From Hymenobacter translucens (GTDB taxonomy: Bacteria > Bacteroidota > Bacteroidia > Cytophagales > Hymenobacteraceae): a stretch of 64,000 nucleotides of DNA. Below, piece after piece: positions 44,409 to 53,756 of the stretch. Position 1 is the first letter of the stretch. The number at the start of each line of letters is the position of its first letter. The position numbers were made by a program, and so were the translations under genes. The stretch is taken from positions 1 through 64,000 of the forward strand of contig NZ_JAJERB010000013.1 of NCBI RefSeq assembly GCF_020685205.1, written 5' to 3'. The notes beneath the pieces were generated by a model. That model made no database searches. It was not told where the DNA came from and saw only the letters and a list, made by a program, of their open reading frames with translations.

Positions 44409-44439
44409 GGGCCGGATTCCGGAAGCCGCCCCGCAACCT

Positions 44440-44447
44440 TACCTTTG
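44440..44447 (+). promoter_or_regulatory. -7 box in front of hemB
   Basis: TACCTTTG matches TAnnTTTG exactly, 42 bases before the hemB ATG. The expected -33 position reads TTCC, so only half of the promoter is convincing. Confidence 0.5.
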
Positions 44448-44489
44448 CCCCGGCTGTTCTGCCCCGTTGCTTACCCTGAAACTGAACCG

Positions 44490-45482
44490 ATGCCCATTCT
44501 TCCCACCCACCGCCCCCGCCGCAACCGCAAGTCCGAAGTGATTCGCGACATGGTGCAGGAAACCCGCCTGACCACCCACGACTTTATCTACCCGCTGTTC
44601 CTGATTGAGGGCCAGAACCAGAACGTGCCGGTGCTGTCCATGCCGGGCATCAGCCGCTTTTCCGCCGACCTGCTCATCGACGAAATCGGGCGGTGCGTGG
44701 AGCTGGGCGTAAAGGCGTTTGCCCCCTTCCCCAGCATCAACGACAATCTTAAAGACCGTCTGGCCCGCGAATCAGCCAACCCCGAAGGGCTGTACCTGAA
44801 AACCGTGTCCGATATCAAGCGGCAGTTTCCCGACGTGGTGCTGATGACCGACGTGGCCATGGACCCCTATTCTTCCGACGGACACGACGGCGTGGTGGAT
44901 GCCGAGTCGGGCGAGATTCTGAACGATGCCTCGCTGGAAGTGCTGGGGCAGATGGCCTTGGCCCAGGCCCGGGCGGGAGCCGACATCATTGGCCCGTCCG
45001 ACATGATGGACGGCCGCGTGGCCTGGATCCGGGACGTGCTTGACCAGAACGCGTTTTCGCACGTGAGCATCATGAGCTACACCGCCAAGTACGCCTCGGC
45101 GTTCTACGGCCCGTTCCGCGACGCGCTGGACTCGGCCCCGAAGAAGGGTGACAAGAAAAGCTACCAGATGAACCCGGCCAACCGCCGCGAGGCCCTGCGT
45201 GAGCTGGCCCTCGACGAGCAGGAAGGCGCCGATATGGTGATGGTGAAGCCCGCCCTGAGTTACCTTGACGTGATTCACGAGGTAAAAAACCACACCAACC
45301 TGCCTGTCACGGCCTATAACGTGAGCGGGGAGTACGCCATGGTAAAGGCTGCGGCCCAGAACGGCTGGCTCGACGGCGAAAAGACCATGATGGAAGTGCT
45401 GACCAGCATCAAGCGTGCCGGCGCCGATGCCATTCTCACTTACTTCGCCAAGGAAGCCGCTGCGGTATTGCGCCGGGGGTAG
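44490..45482 (+). CDS. hemB: Porphobilinogen synthase (delta-aminolevulinate dehydratase)
   Basis: Condenses two 5-aminolevulinate molecules to porphobilinogen in haem synthesis. The ATG at 44490 gives 330 residues. RPRRNRKSEVIRDMVQET opens the protein; LMTDVAMDPYSSDGHDGVV shows the Asp-rich metal region without the zinc cysteines, so a magnesium-type enzyme; the two active-site lysines are in IMSYTAKYASAFYGPFRDA and MVMVKPALSYLD. No other haem genes are nearby. Confidence 0.97.
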   Translation: MPILPTHRPRRNRKSEVIRDMVQETRLTTHDFIYPLFLIEGQNQNVPVLSMPGISRFSADLLIDEIGRCVELGVKAFAPFPSINDNLKDRLARESANPEGLYLKTVSDIKRQFPDVVLMTDVAMDPYSSDGHDGVVDAESGEILNDASLEVLGQMALAQARAGADIIGPSDMMDGRVAWIRDVLDQNAFSHVSIMSYTAKYASAFYGPFRDALDSAPKKGDKKSYQMNPANRREALRELALDEQEGADMVMVKPALSYLDVIHEVKNHTNLPVTAYNVSGEYAMVKAAAQNGWLDGEKTMMEVLTSIKRAGADAILTYFAKEAAAVLRRG

Positions 45483-45500
45483 TGGAAAGCACCCGGAAGA

Positions 45501-45660
45501 GCACGTCATGCCGAGCGAAGCCGAGGCATCTCGCGTGCTGCCGTTGTTACGGTCAAGGCGGTCATGCTGAGCGAAGTCGAAGCATCTCTACCGCTTCGTT
45601 GGATTGCTAATCCAACGAAGCACGCGAGATTCCTCGACTTCGCTCGGAATGACCGCCTTT
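45501..45660. repeat. Long intergenic palindromic repeat, family C (GTCATGCTGAGCGAAGTCGA type)
   Basis: Left arm AAGGCGGTCATGCTGAGCGA (from 45555) pairs with the right arm ending TTCGCTCGGAATGACCGCCT (to 45658). Inside it CTTCGTTGGATT (45594-45605) and AATCCAACGAAG (45609-45620) form a perfect inner hairpin with a GCT loop. A second partial left arm (GTCATGCCGAGCGAAGCCGA) starts near 45507. The structure lies between convergent hemB and the MMPL gene and may also stop transcription. Confidence 0.8.
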
Positions 45661-45703
45661 TTCTATATCGGCCTTCTGACTACTAGCTCCTGCGGAGCAA
45701 CTC

Positions 45704-47935
45704 CTACTTCCTCCGATCAAACCGCTCCAGCACGATCGGGAAGATGATTAGCTCGCCCAGCAGCGCGCCGGCAATGGCTACGGCGGTGAGCGAGCCGAAC
45801 AGCTGCACGGTCTTGAGCGAGCCCAGCATCATAAAGGCATAGCCCAGAAACAGAATGGCGCTGGTTAGTACGATGGCCGGGCCCACGTGGGCAATGGTGT
45901 GCAGCCGTGCCTGCTCGGGCGACTGCCCGGCCCGGCGGTTTTGCCGGTACTGATACACGAAATGCATCGTATCGTCGACACTGATGCTGAGCACGATGGC
46001 GGCAATACTGGCCGAGGCGGTGTCGAGCGTAATGCCCAGCCAGCCCATCACGCCCAGGACCACCAGCACCGGAAACAGGTTGGGAATCACGGTGAGCAGC
46101 GCCAGGCGGAAGTCGCGGATAAATAGCCACACCAGCGCAAACACCAGGATAAAGGAAAGCAGCAGGCTGTTGGTCTGGGACGAGGTGACGTAGCTGACGA
46201 TGCCCGCGTACATGGGCTGGTAGCCGGCCGGCGTTACGGTGGCCACCGCCCCCAGCGTGGCCCGGGCAATGCCGAGCAGGGAATCCGTCTTGGCCGTGAG
46301 CTGGCTGGCCGAGAGCATGGCGCCCGACACGGTGATGCGCCCAAGCCGGCCCGAGTCAGCCATAAACTGCCCGGCCAAGGCTGGGTACTCCGTCCGCAGC
46401 GTCTTATCGGCCCGGTTCAGCGCCGACTGGCTGCCCAGGGCTTTCCGGCCTTTCGCTCCCAGCTCGGCTTCGAGCCCGGCCTGGTAAAGCGAATGGAACC
46501 CGAACACCTTTCCCACGCCGGGCACCTGACGCACCGAGTCGGAAAAGGCCGTGGCGGCCTGCACTACCGACGCACTATGCAGGCTCTGCCCGGGCCGGGG
46601 GCGCACCAGCAGCTCCAGCGGCAGATACGGCCCCCAGGCAGCCTGCATGGCAGCATGGTCGCGCACCACCGGATGGTCTGGTGGGAAGTAGCCCAACGTG
46701 TAGGTATCGGAGCGCAGGCGGGGCACGCCGGCGGCCAGCCCCAGCATCAGAAGCAACGAAGCCACGCTCAACACGCCCTTGTGGCGGAGCACCCAGGTGT
46801 AGAAGCGCACCACGCCGGTGCTGGCCTGCCGGGTGGAGCGTGCGTTGGGTTGGGCGAGCGGCAGCAGCAGCACGCCCAGCACGTAGGTGTACACCAAACA
46901 GAGCCCAATGCCCAACGCCGCAAACAGGCCGAAGTTTTTCAGGATAGCCATCGGACTGGTAAGCAAAGACAGAAAGCCGGCGGCCGTGGTAAACGAGGTG
47001 TAGGCGCAGGGATACAGTGTGTCGCGCAGCGCCTTTAGTGCCGAGTCCCGTCTGTCGCCCCTGCCCGCCGCCTCGAGCTGGTTTCGCTCGTTTACCACGT
47101 GCAGGGCATCCATCAGGCCGAGCAGGATGATGACTACCGGCAGCAGCACCGTCATGATATTGATGCGGTAGCCCAGCGCTCCGTACACGCCCAGCGTCAG
47201 GTAGGTCGATAAGCCCACGATGCCCAGCGCGTACGCCAGCAGCACGAAGTTCCGGTAGATCAGCACAAAGGCGACAATCATCAGCAGGTAGCCTACGCCC
47301 AGGAAAAAGCCGAAGTCCTGCTGCGACAAAGCGTTCAGGCCGGCGTAGATGACGCCAATGCCGCCCAGCGAAGCCCGCGAAGCCGGGAAGTGCCGGTACA
47401 CCGTGTTGCGGATGCCGTCGAGAATAGCCCCGCGCTGCTCGTCGAAGTTGCCGGCCTGCCGGAGCACAATGACAAACCGGGCCGCCGTGTAATCCGGGGT
47501 GAAAAGTTCTTCCCGCAGGGTGGGCAGCGGAGCCAGCACTCCCTGCACCGTCGCGGCATCCGTCGTTGGAGCAAGCAGCGGGGCGGCGTAGGTGCCGGTG
47601 GGCCCACGCCGGGGCACGGTGGCGTTGCCGGGCCCAAACACGCTCTGCACCGCGGGCAAGGCTTCCAGCTCCCGGCTCAGGGCCTGGAAGCCCCGCAGGT
47701 CCGCGGGGCTCAGCACCGAGGGCTGCCCCTTTACCACCACGACCACCACTTCGTCGTTGCCGAAGTGGCGCTGAAACTCCTGGTAGGCGTTCAGGGCCGG
47801 GTCGCCGGGCAGAAACCACACCGCCAGGCTGTTGTCCACCACCAGAGCCGACTTCACCCCGGGCCCGAGCATGGCAACGGCCACCAGGGTAAGGGCCAGC
47901 AGGCCGTAGCGAAGCTTGTAGAGAATAGCAATCAT
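45704..47935 (-). CDS. MMPL/RND-family transporter (HAE3-like)
   Basis: A 743-residue inner-membrane protein with two copies of the RND half: a first helix (ALTLVAVAMLGPGVKSALV), an external loop, then five helices (GVGYLLMIVAFVLIYRNFVL...MTVLLPVVIILLGLMDALHV), repeated from about residue 390 (SLLLMLGLAAGVP...SLLLSFILVFALVWLFIRDF...VLSISVDDTMHFVYQYRQ). The acidic residues in helix 4 regions (GLMDALHV, SVDDTMHF) suit proton coupling. The ATG at 47935 is preferred to an upstream frame start at 48013. MMPL proteins often export lipids; it diverges from the UbiA-like gene. Confidence 0.9.
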   Translation of the reverse strand: MIAILYKLRYGLLALTLVAVAMLGPGVKSALVVDNSLAVWFLPGDPALNAYQEFQRHFGNDEVVVVVVKGQPSVLSPADLRGFQALSRELEALPAVQSVFGPGNATVPRRGPTGTYAAPLLAPTTDAATVQGVLAPLPTLREELFTPDYTAARFVIVLRQAGNFDEQRGAILDGIRNTVYRHFPASRASLGGIGVIYAGLNALSQQDFGFFLGVGYLLMIVAFVLIYRNFVLLAYALGIVGLSTYLTLGVYGALGYRINIMTVLLPVVIILLGLMDALHVVNERNQLEAAGRGDRRDSALKALRDTLYPCAYTSFTTAAGFLSLLTSPMAILKNFGLFAALGIGLCLVYTYVLGVLLLPLAQPNARSTRQASTGVVRFYTWVLRHKGVLSVASLLLMLGLAAGVPRLRSDTYTLGYFPPDHPVVRDHAAMQAAWGPYLPLELLVRPRPGQSLHSASVVQAATAFSDSVRQVPGVGKVFGFHSLYQAGLEAELGAKGRKALGSQSALNRADKTLRTEYPALAGQFMADSGRLGRITVSGAMLSASQLTAKTDSLLGIARATLGAVATVTPAGYQPMYAGIVSYVTSSQTNSLLLSFILVFALVWLFIRDFRLALLTVIPNLFPVLVVLGVMGWLGITLDTASASIAAIVLSISVDDTMHFVYQYRQNRRAGQSPEQARLHTIAHVGPAIVLTSAILFLGYAFMMLGSLKTVQLFGSLTAVAIAGALLGELIIFPIVLERFDRRK

Positions 47936-48192
47936 AAGCACGGAAAGCAGCTCAGGCAGTAGGCTGGGCGCGTCGGGAAGCAAGGTAGGGGCTGACCGGC
48001 GGGTATCCGCCACCGTCCGGCAGAATTGCCCTCCGCATCAAAAGTCTGATCTGCGCATTTGAAAAACAGCCGGTGGCCCCGGCACTGAATTGATAAAGCC
48101 GCTATATTGCTGATTCGCCGGCCGGAATGAAAAGTCTGAAAATCGGGAATTCTGGTTGTCCCGGGCCTGCGACTAGCCAGTACTTTGGACCC

Positions 48193-49095
48193 ATGAATCT
48201 ACGTCACCTCGGGGCTTACCTGCGCGAACGGTTTCCGCCCGTGAACATGGGCCTATTTGCCATTCTGTTTCTGACGGTTTTTGCCGTAGCCCACTTCGCC
48301 CACGGCGAAGCCCGTCCCCTGGCCCGGCTCGGCTGGCGCGAAGCCCTGGGCACGGTAGCCGCCATTTCCTTTTTCTTTCGCCTGCGGGTGTTCGACGAGC
48401 TCAAGGACTTCGCCATCGACAGTCAGTTTCACCCCCACCGGGTGCTGCAGTCGGGCCGGGTGACGCTGGGGCAGCTGCAGGTGCTGGCCGGGGCGGGTGC
48501 CCTGGTGGAGCTGGGCTGGTCGATGCTGATGGGCTGGCCGGCGGTGGCGGGCTGGGCCGGGGCGCTGCTGTACAGCTGGCTGATGCGGCACGAGTTCTAC
48601 GTGCCGGCCTTCCTGACGCCCCGCCTCGTGCTCTACGCCGTGTCCCACCTGCTCATCATGCCTCTGATTATTTTGTGGATCTGGCTGGCCTACCAGCCCC
48701 TGGGCTCTCCCCTGCTTTTATTGCTGATGCTGCTGAGCTTGCTGGGCGGCTTTGCGTTTGAGCTGGCCCGCAAGATTCACGTGCCCGAGGCCGAGCGCGC
48801 CGGGTGGCCGTCCTACTCCTCTGTCATGGGCTTCCGCCGCGCCATCCTGGTGATTCTGCTCGTGCTGCTGACCGGCTGCCTCGTGCAGGGCTGGCTGCTG
48901 ACCCGCGTACAGGCCGGGGCCTGGGCCTTTGGGGTGCTGACCGCCCTGTACCTGGCCACCGTCGCCGTGTATGGCTTGGGCCTGAGCAAGCCCCGGGAAG
49001 CAACCCTGCGCCGGGCTGAACTACTGGTTTCCCTTTTCATTCTGAGCAGCTACCTTTTTCTCCTTGTCGAAATCCAGCTCACTTCCGGCCGCTAG
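48193..49095 (+). CDS. UbiA-like polytopic membrane protein
   Basis: A 300-residue protein with eight to nine hydrophobic segments. The first aspartate motif of UbiA prenyltransferases is recognisable as RLRVFDELKDFAIDSQFHPHR (split here: FDELKDFAID at about residues 73-82). The second motif position reads FELARKIHVPEAERAG, with Glu instead of Asp residues, a variant seen in some UbiA-superfamily proteins. A prenyl- or other isoprenoid/polyprenyl-transferase role is plausible, but the substrate is unknown. The end overlaps the PEP-synthase-like gene by 32 bases. A TACTTTG box stands five bases before the ATG. Confidence 0.75.
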   Translation: MNLRHLGAYLRERFPPVNMGLFAILFLTVFAVAHFAHGEARPLARLGWREALGTVAAISFFFRLRVFDELKDFAIDSQFHPHRVLQSGRVTLGQLQVLAGAGALVELGWSMLMGWPAVAGWAGALLYSWLMRHEFYVPAFLTPRLVLYAVSHLLIMPLIILWIWLAYQPLGSPLLLLLMLLSLLGGFAFELARKIHVPEAERAGWPSYSSVMGFRRAILVILLVLLTGCLVQGWLLTRVQAGAWAFGVLTALYLATVAVYGLGLSKPREATLRRAELLVSLFILSSYLFLLVEIQLTSGR

Positions 49096-51673
49096 CCAGC
49101 TTGTTTCCGGCGCGGTCCCGGCACCCGCCGGCGCAACCGTCGGCGGCAAGGCTGCCGGCCTGTTCCGCCTGCGCGCCCTGCGCCTGCCCGTCCCTGACTT
49201 CGTGGTAATTCCCGCCGAAGTGTTCGACGCCGTACTGACGGGCCGGCCGGTCACCGAAGCCGGACTCAACCAGCGCCGGACTCAGCTGCGGCAGTTTACC
49301 TTATCCGAAAGCCTGACCGGGCAGCTCAGCCAGCAGCTCGCCGCCTGGGACTTTCCGAGGCTACCGGTGGTGGTGCGCTCGTCGGTGGCCGATGAGGACG
49401 GGCAGCGGGCCGCTTTCCCCGGACTGATGGACTCCCGGCTGCATCTGACGTCCCTGCCCGCCGTGCTGGCCGCCATTGCCGAATGTGCCGCCAGCGCCTA
49501 CTCCGACCGGGCCCTGGCGTACCGCCGCCAGCACGGCCTGACCCTGGCCGCCCGCCCCGCCATCGTGGTGCAGCGCCAGGTAACGCCCACCGCGGCCGGG
49601 GTGCTGTTCACTACGTTTCCCGAGTTTCCGCAGGAGCTGGCTATTCACGCCGTCTGGGGTTTCGGGGAAGGACTCGTGAGCGGGTTCCTGGAGCCCGATG
49701 AGTTTTACTTTGATAAGAAAACCGGCGCGTCCACCCACCACAAAGTAGCCGACAAGCCCCGGCAGATCATGGCCCTGACGGAAGGTGGCACCGGAACCGG
49801 AGCCGTGCCGGCCGCGCAGCAAAGCCAGCCCTGCCTGACAGCTGACCAGCTTACTGAGCTGGTCCACCTGGCCGGAGAGCTGGAACAGGCTACCGGCACG
49901 CCCCAGGACGTGGAATTCGTAGCTACTCCGGATAAACTCTGGGTGGTGCAGACCCGGCCCATCACCCAGGCTATTCCTGAGGTAGTAGTATACGACAACG
50001 CCAACATCCAGGAAAGCTACTGCGGGGTCACGACGCCGCTCACGTTCAGCTTTGCCCAGCGCGCCTACGCCACCGTGTACCGGCAGACCATGCAGGTGCT
50101 GGGTTTGCCGGCGGCCACTGTAGCCACGCACGAGCCGGTGGTGACGCAGCTGCTGGGCCTCGTGCGCGGCCGCGTCTACTACCACATCAACCACTGGTAC
50201 CAGGGCCTGCAGCTGCTTCCCTCGTTTCGGCAGAACAAAGCCGATATGGAGCGGATGATGGGCCTGGAAGAGCCGGTCGACTTCGTGCAGAGCACCGAAA
50301 CGAGCCTTGCCCAGAAAGTCCGGCTACTGCCCCGCCTCGTGCTTAACCTGAGCCGCCTGCTCTGGGCGTTCGGGCAGCTGCCGCGCCGCACCGCCGCCTT
50401 TCACGCGCACTTTCGCCAGCACTACACCCGGTTTTACCAGCTGCCCCTGGACCAACTCAGCGCCGTTGAGCTGCTGGCCGAAAAGGAACGGCTTGACCAG
50501 GGCCTGCTGCTCAACTGGACCACACCCATCATCAACGACTTTCGGGTAATGATGACGAATGGCGCGGCTCAGCGCCGGCTGAAAAGTATCGGAATTAACG
50601 ACCCCGAGGAGTTTCTGAGCCGCTACCTGTCCGGCGACCAGCAGCTGGCCAGCGCCCGGCCGGCCTACGAGCTCCAGGCCCTGGCCCAGCGGGTTATTCA
50701 GGAGTTTCCGGCCCTGCTGCCCCTGCTGCGCCGGCCCACGCCCGAGCTGCCGGCCCTGGTTGCCAGCGAGGCGCCCGCCTTTGCTCAGGCCGTGGCCCGC
50801 TACCTCGATGCGTATGGGGACCGGAGCATCGGGGAGCTGAAGCTGGAAACGGCTACCCTGCGTACGGACCCCCAGCTGTTTTACCGCTACCTGGCGAATT
50901 ACCTGCCGGCCGAAGGAACCGCGGCAACCACTGCTAAGCCTTTGGGCACCAGCCTGCGCGAATCGGCCGAAGCCGAGCTGGCAGATCATCTGAAAAGCCG
51001 GCCAGTCTGGTTTAAAAGGAGCACCCACCGTCGGCTGCAGCGGCTCCAGCAGGCCGTGAGCCGGCGGGAAGAGCTGCGGCTGGAGCGCACCCGCCTGTTT
51101 GGCATGTACCGGGCGCTGTACCGGCAGCTCGGCCAGCGCCTGGCAGGCACTCAGGTGTTACAATCCCCAGAGGACGTGTTTTACCTGACTGAAAACGAAA
51201 TAGCCCAGGCCGTCGGGAAGCCTGGCTGCCCAGGCAACTGGGTTGAGCTGGCAGCCAGCCGCCGGGCGGAGTTCGAGCAGTATCAGCGCGAAGACGCGCC
51301 TTCCCGCCTGATGGTACCAAGCCGGCCGCCGGCCGCCGCGCCCAGCTTGGCCATTCCAGGGCACTGGAAAGGCACCGGCTGCTTTCCGGGCCGGGTAACC
51401 GGGGAGGTGCTGGTTATCAACGGCCCCGACGACAGCTTGGCCGTAACCGGCAAGATCGTGGTGGCGCCCCGCACCGACCCGGGCTGGGCGGGCCTGTTTC
51501 CCTCCTGCCGCGGCGTGCTTATCGAGCGGGGCTCGGCGCTGTCGCACTCGGTTATTTTGCTGCGGGAGCTGGGCATTCCCACCATCATCAACATCCCCGG
51601 CCTTCCCACCCAGCTCCATTCCGGCGACCAGGTCATGATGGACGGCGCTACCGGCGAGGTAGTGAAACAGTGA
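49064..51673 (+). CDS. PEP-synthase-like protein (PPDK N-terminal ATP-grasp plus PEP-utiliser His domain)
   Basis: An 869-residue protein. Residues about 20-310 are the pyruvate-phosphate-dikinase ATP-binding domain: VGGKAAGLFRLRAL, VVVRSSVADEDGQRAAFPGL, WGFGEGLVSGFLEPDEFYF, QDVEFVATPDKLWVVQTRPI. Residues about 310-780 have no clear family. Residues 790-869 form the swivelling phosphohistidine domain with LIERGSALSHSVILLRELGI and the transferable His. The order ATP-grasp, unknown middle, His domain is that of rifampin phosphotransferase-type enzymes, so a small-molecule phosphotransferase is possible, but PEP synthase proper is unlikely because its PEP-barrel is absent. The start is a TTG at 49064; an in-frame stop lies six codons upstream and no other early start exists. 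Confidence 0.85.
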   Translation: MSKSSSLPAASQLVSGAVPAPAGATVGGKAAGLFRLRALRLPVPDFVVIPAEVFDAVLTGRPVTEAGLNQRRTQLRQFTLSESLTGQLSQQLAAWDFPRLPVVVRSSVADEDGQRAAFPGLMDSRLHLTSLPAVLAAIAECAASAYSDRALAYRRQHGLTLAARPAIVVQRQVTPTAAGVLFTTFPEFPQELAIHAVWGFGEGLVSGFLEPDEFYFDKKTGASTHHKVADKPRQIMALTEGGTGTGAVPAAQQSQPCLTADQLTELVHLAGELEQATGTPQDVEFVATPDKLWVVQTRPITQAIPEVVVYDNANIQESYCGVTTPLTFSFAQRAYATVYRQTMQVLGLPAATVATHEPVVTQLLGLVRGRVYYHINHWYQGLQLLPSFRQNKADMERMMGLEEPVDFVQSTETSLAQKVRLLPRLVLNLSRLLWAFGQLPRRTAAFHAHFRQHYTRFYQLPLDQLSAVELLAEKERLDQGLLLNWTTPIINDFRVMMTNGAAQRRLKSIGINDPEEFLSRYLSGDQQLASARPAYELQALAQRVIQEFPALLPLLRRPTPELPALVASEAPAFAQAVARYLDAYGDRSIGELKLETATLRTDPQLFYRYLANYLPAEGTAATTAKPLGTSLRESAEAELADHLKSRPVWFKRSTHRRLQRLQQAVSRREELRLERTRLFGMYRALYRQLGQRLAGTQVLQSPEDVFYLTENEIAQAVGKPGCPGNWVELAASRRAEFEQYQREDAPSRLMVPSRPPAAAPSLAIPGHWKGTGCFPGRVTGEVLVINGPDDSLAVTGKIVVAPRTDPGWAGLFPSCRGVLIERGSALSHSVILLRELGIPTIINIPGLPTQLHSGDQVMMDGATGEVVKQ

Positions 51674-51740
51674 GGTTGTACAATAAGCCGGCCCCAGTCA
51701 CGCCGGTAGAACGTTAACGTACCAATCAGAACCTCAAGCA

Positions 51741-52802
51741 ATGGAGCGTATTGCCTACCCCAGCGAATTGCCCGACTCGTTTTTCACGCTGCCCGCCGCT
51801 GTATATGAGGGGCTGCCTTACCGGCCGGAGGAAAGCGCCGAGCTAATCCAGGAGCTGCTGCGCCAGCAGGCCGGCAGCCACGTCATCGTGCTGTACACCA
51901 ACCACCGCACGGTGCGACTGGTGGGCATCTTTCCGTACGCCGGCACCGAGGCCTATTTTGGATTCTGGGAAACGGCCGATAACGCCGTCGATAACGCCGC
52001 GGCCTTTCGTCTGCTGGAAGAAGAAGCCCGCCGCCTGGGCAAGACCAGCCTCACCGGCCCCTACCACTTCAACACCTACCACCGCTACCGCCTGCGCCTG
52101 GGCCCGGCACCCTCCTGGCAGCAGTTCGACCGGGAGCCGGTCAACCCGACTTACTACGAAGCGCTGCTGCACGGGCTGGGCTTCCGGCCGAGCATCACCT
52201 TCGAAAGCCGCCTGCTTCGCTCCCGGGACGTGGAGCTGACCTACGAGCAGAAAAATCAGATCCTCGAAGCCCTCCACAGCATTCCGTTCGACTTCATCCC
52301 CGTCACCCACCACAACTGGGACGTGCTGGAAGACGAGCTGTTCGAGCTGATTGAGCAGATCTTCGGGGCTAACCCTGCTTACAAGCCGGTCACCAAACCC
52401 CAGTTCCGGCTGCTGTATAACCGGCAGTACGCCGAACGGCTGTGCCCTCACTCCTCGGTGCTGTTTCGCGACCAGAAAACTGGGCGGCTGGCTGCCCTCA
52501 GCCTTTGCCACCCCAACTACACGGCCCTGAATCTTGCGGCCCATCAGCACCCGGTCTTCGAGCGCGACTACCCGCAGCTAACTCACCAGACCCTGCTGGC
52601 CAAGACGGTGGGCGTCCACCCCAACTTTCGGCAGCAGGGCCTGATGTCGCTGCTCGCGGCGTATGCCATGCAGGCCTTCCGCGACTACTACCAGGACGTA
52701 CTGTTCTGTCTGATGCGCTCCGACAACTTTTCCCTGCACTTCACCCAGAGCCTGCCGGTGGAAAAGGCGCATTATGCGCTGTTTAGGAAAGAGCTGATGT
52801 AG
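51741..52802 (+). CDS. YghO-like GNAT-fold protein
   Basis: A 353-residue protein. The N-terminal half has TSLTGPYHFNTYHRYRLRLG and NPTYYEALLHGLGFRPSITF, the pattern of YghO-type proteins. The C-terminal half shows the acetyl-CoA-binding GNAT strand-helix AKTVGVHPNFRQQGLMSLLA (RxxG loop, about residues 287-306) followed by MRSDNFSLHFTQSL. An N-acyltransferase role is likely; donor and acceptor are unknown. It starts 67 bases after the PEP-synthase-like gene, in the same direction, and probably shares its operon. Confidence 0.75.
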   Translation: MERIAYPSELPDSFFTLPAAVYEGLPYRPEESAELIQELLRQQAGSHVIVLYTNHRTVRLVGIFPYAGTEAYFGFWETADNAVDNAAAFRLLEEEARRLGKTSLTGPYHFNTYHRYRLRLGPAPSWQQFDREPVNPTYYEALLHGLGFRPSITFESRLLRSRDVELTYEQKNQILEALHSIPFDFIPVTHHNWDVLEDELFELIEQIFGANPAYKPVTKPQFRLLYNRQYAERLCPHSSVLFRDQKTGRLAALSLCHPNYTALNLAAHQHPVFERDYPQLTHQTLLAKTVGVHPNFRQQGLMSLLAAYAMQAFRDYYQDVLFCLMRSDNFSLHFTQSLPVEKAHYALFRKELM

Positions 52803-52833
52803 CCTTAGCCTCGTGCGTCAGCGGACGCTCCGC

Positions 52834-53493
52834 CTAGTCGGTGCCGTTGAGCAGGTACGCAATGCTGATCTGAGGGTGCTGCGCAAACGAGAAGCGTTGG
52901 TTGCTGGTGTATTGCGAGAATTCGGCACTGAACTGATGCTGCCGCCCCCAAATTACGCCTACTGAGTAGCCATAGATATGGCTGGATTCGGTGAATCCAT
53001 ACTGCCGGGTAAGATTGGAAAACCTCAAAAAGGTATAGCGGGGAGAAAAGGTAAACGTCAGCTTCTCATTCATGTGCACGGAAGAAAAAGATGCAACGGA
53101 CCCGCTATAGCTCAAGGTCTGCAGCATTAACAGGGCAACCGGGCTGGCCCCTGCCTCTAGGCCAACGCTCGAAGCAAACCGGGAGTGCTGGGTTCCCGCT
53201 ATCTGCGCTTTGCCTGTCAGGGTGAGCTGGGTAGAAGTATTCACCCGGACCCCGACATCCACCCTTTCATTTACGCCATACTTTGCCGACGCTTCACCCA
53301 CGACGAAATAGGAAGTCTTTGACGAATCGGACGATAAGCTGTAAGCATGTGCATCCAGCTTGCCGGCATTCAGGCTGGCGGTGGCCAGGTACGCGTCTTT
53401 TCCCAGCGTCCGGCCCGTCTGGTGAGAGTTTAGCGCAACGCACCCGGGTAGTGCCAGCAGCGCCGGGCAGATAATCACATATCGATAGTTCAT
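52834..53493 (-). CDS. Outer-membrane lipoprotein, barrel-like, unknown function
   Basis: A 219-residue protein with lipoprotein signal MNYRYVIICPALLALPGC (Cys18). The mature part alternates strands (YGVNERVDVGVRVNTSTQLT, KLTFTFSPRYTFLRFSNL, SHIYGYSVGVIWGRQHQFSAE), suggesting a small beta-barrel or beta-sandwich. Base composition looks less GC-rich than its neighbours, which may mark recent acquisition. Leftward and convergent with the GNAT gene. No family recognised. Confidence 0.7.
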   Translation of the reverse strand: MNYRYVIICPALLALPGCVALNSHQTGRTLGKDAYLATASLNAGKLDAHAYSLSSDSSKTSYFVVGEASAKYGVNERVDVGVRVNTSTQLTLTGKAQIAGTQHSRFASSVGLEAGASPVALLMLQTLSYSGSVASFSSVHMNEKLTFTFSPRYTFLRFSNLTRQYGFTESSHIYGYSVGVIWGRQHQFSAEFSQYTSNQRFSFAQHPQISIAYLLNGTD

Positions 53494-53612
53494 CTGCTGA
53501 CAGAGTTATACAAGTGAAAAAGCGTTGCAGGCAGTGCTGATAAAACTGGAGCTGCTTAGGCTCCTGTCGCTATCCAGTGTTCACCGCGCGAATTCCCGCG
53601 CCGGCTAACTAA

Positions 53613-53647
53613 AAAAGCAGCCCCTCTCTCACCAAGGGGCTGCTTTT
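53613..53647. terminator. Bidirectional-looking terminator
   Basis: Stem AAAAGCAGCCCCT/AGGGGCTGCTTTT (53613-53625 with 53635-53647) with a nine-base loop. It lies between the leftward kinase-like gene (stop 53757) and the lipoprotein gene start (53493), so it separates the two transcripts. Confidence 0.88.
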
Positions 53648-53756
53648 CCGCATAATGCATAGCTATTCGCAGGTAATGATTCGCTTCTAAATCGAATATC
53701 CAGGTAGTCTATAGATTCGGATAGCTCTAACTCACTCACCTTATTTGCAGCCACCG

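Noticed and set aside
45501-45660. CRISPR-like array near 45.5 kb
   Set aside because: The repeats are inverted arms of a palindrome, not regularly spaced direct repeats with unique spacers, and no cas genes are present.
49064-51673. Calling the PEP-synthase-like gene a rifampin resistance gene
   Set aside because: Only domain order is similar; the middle domain was not recognisable as rifampin-binding, and the context is not a resistance island.
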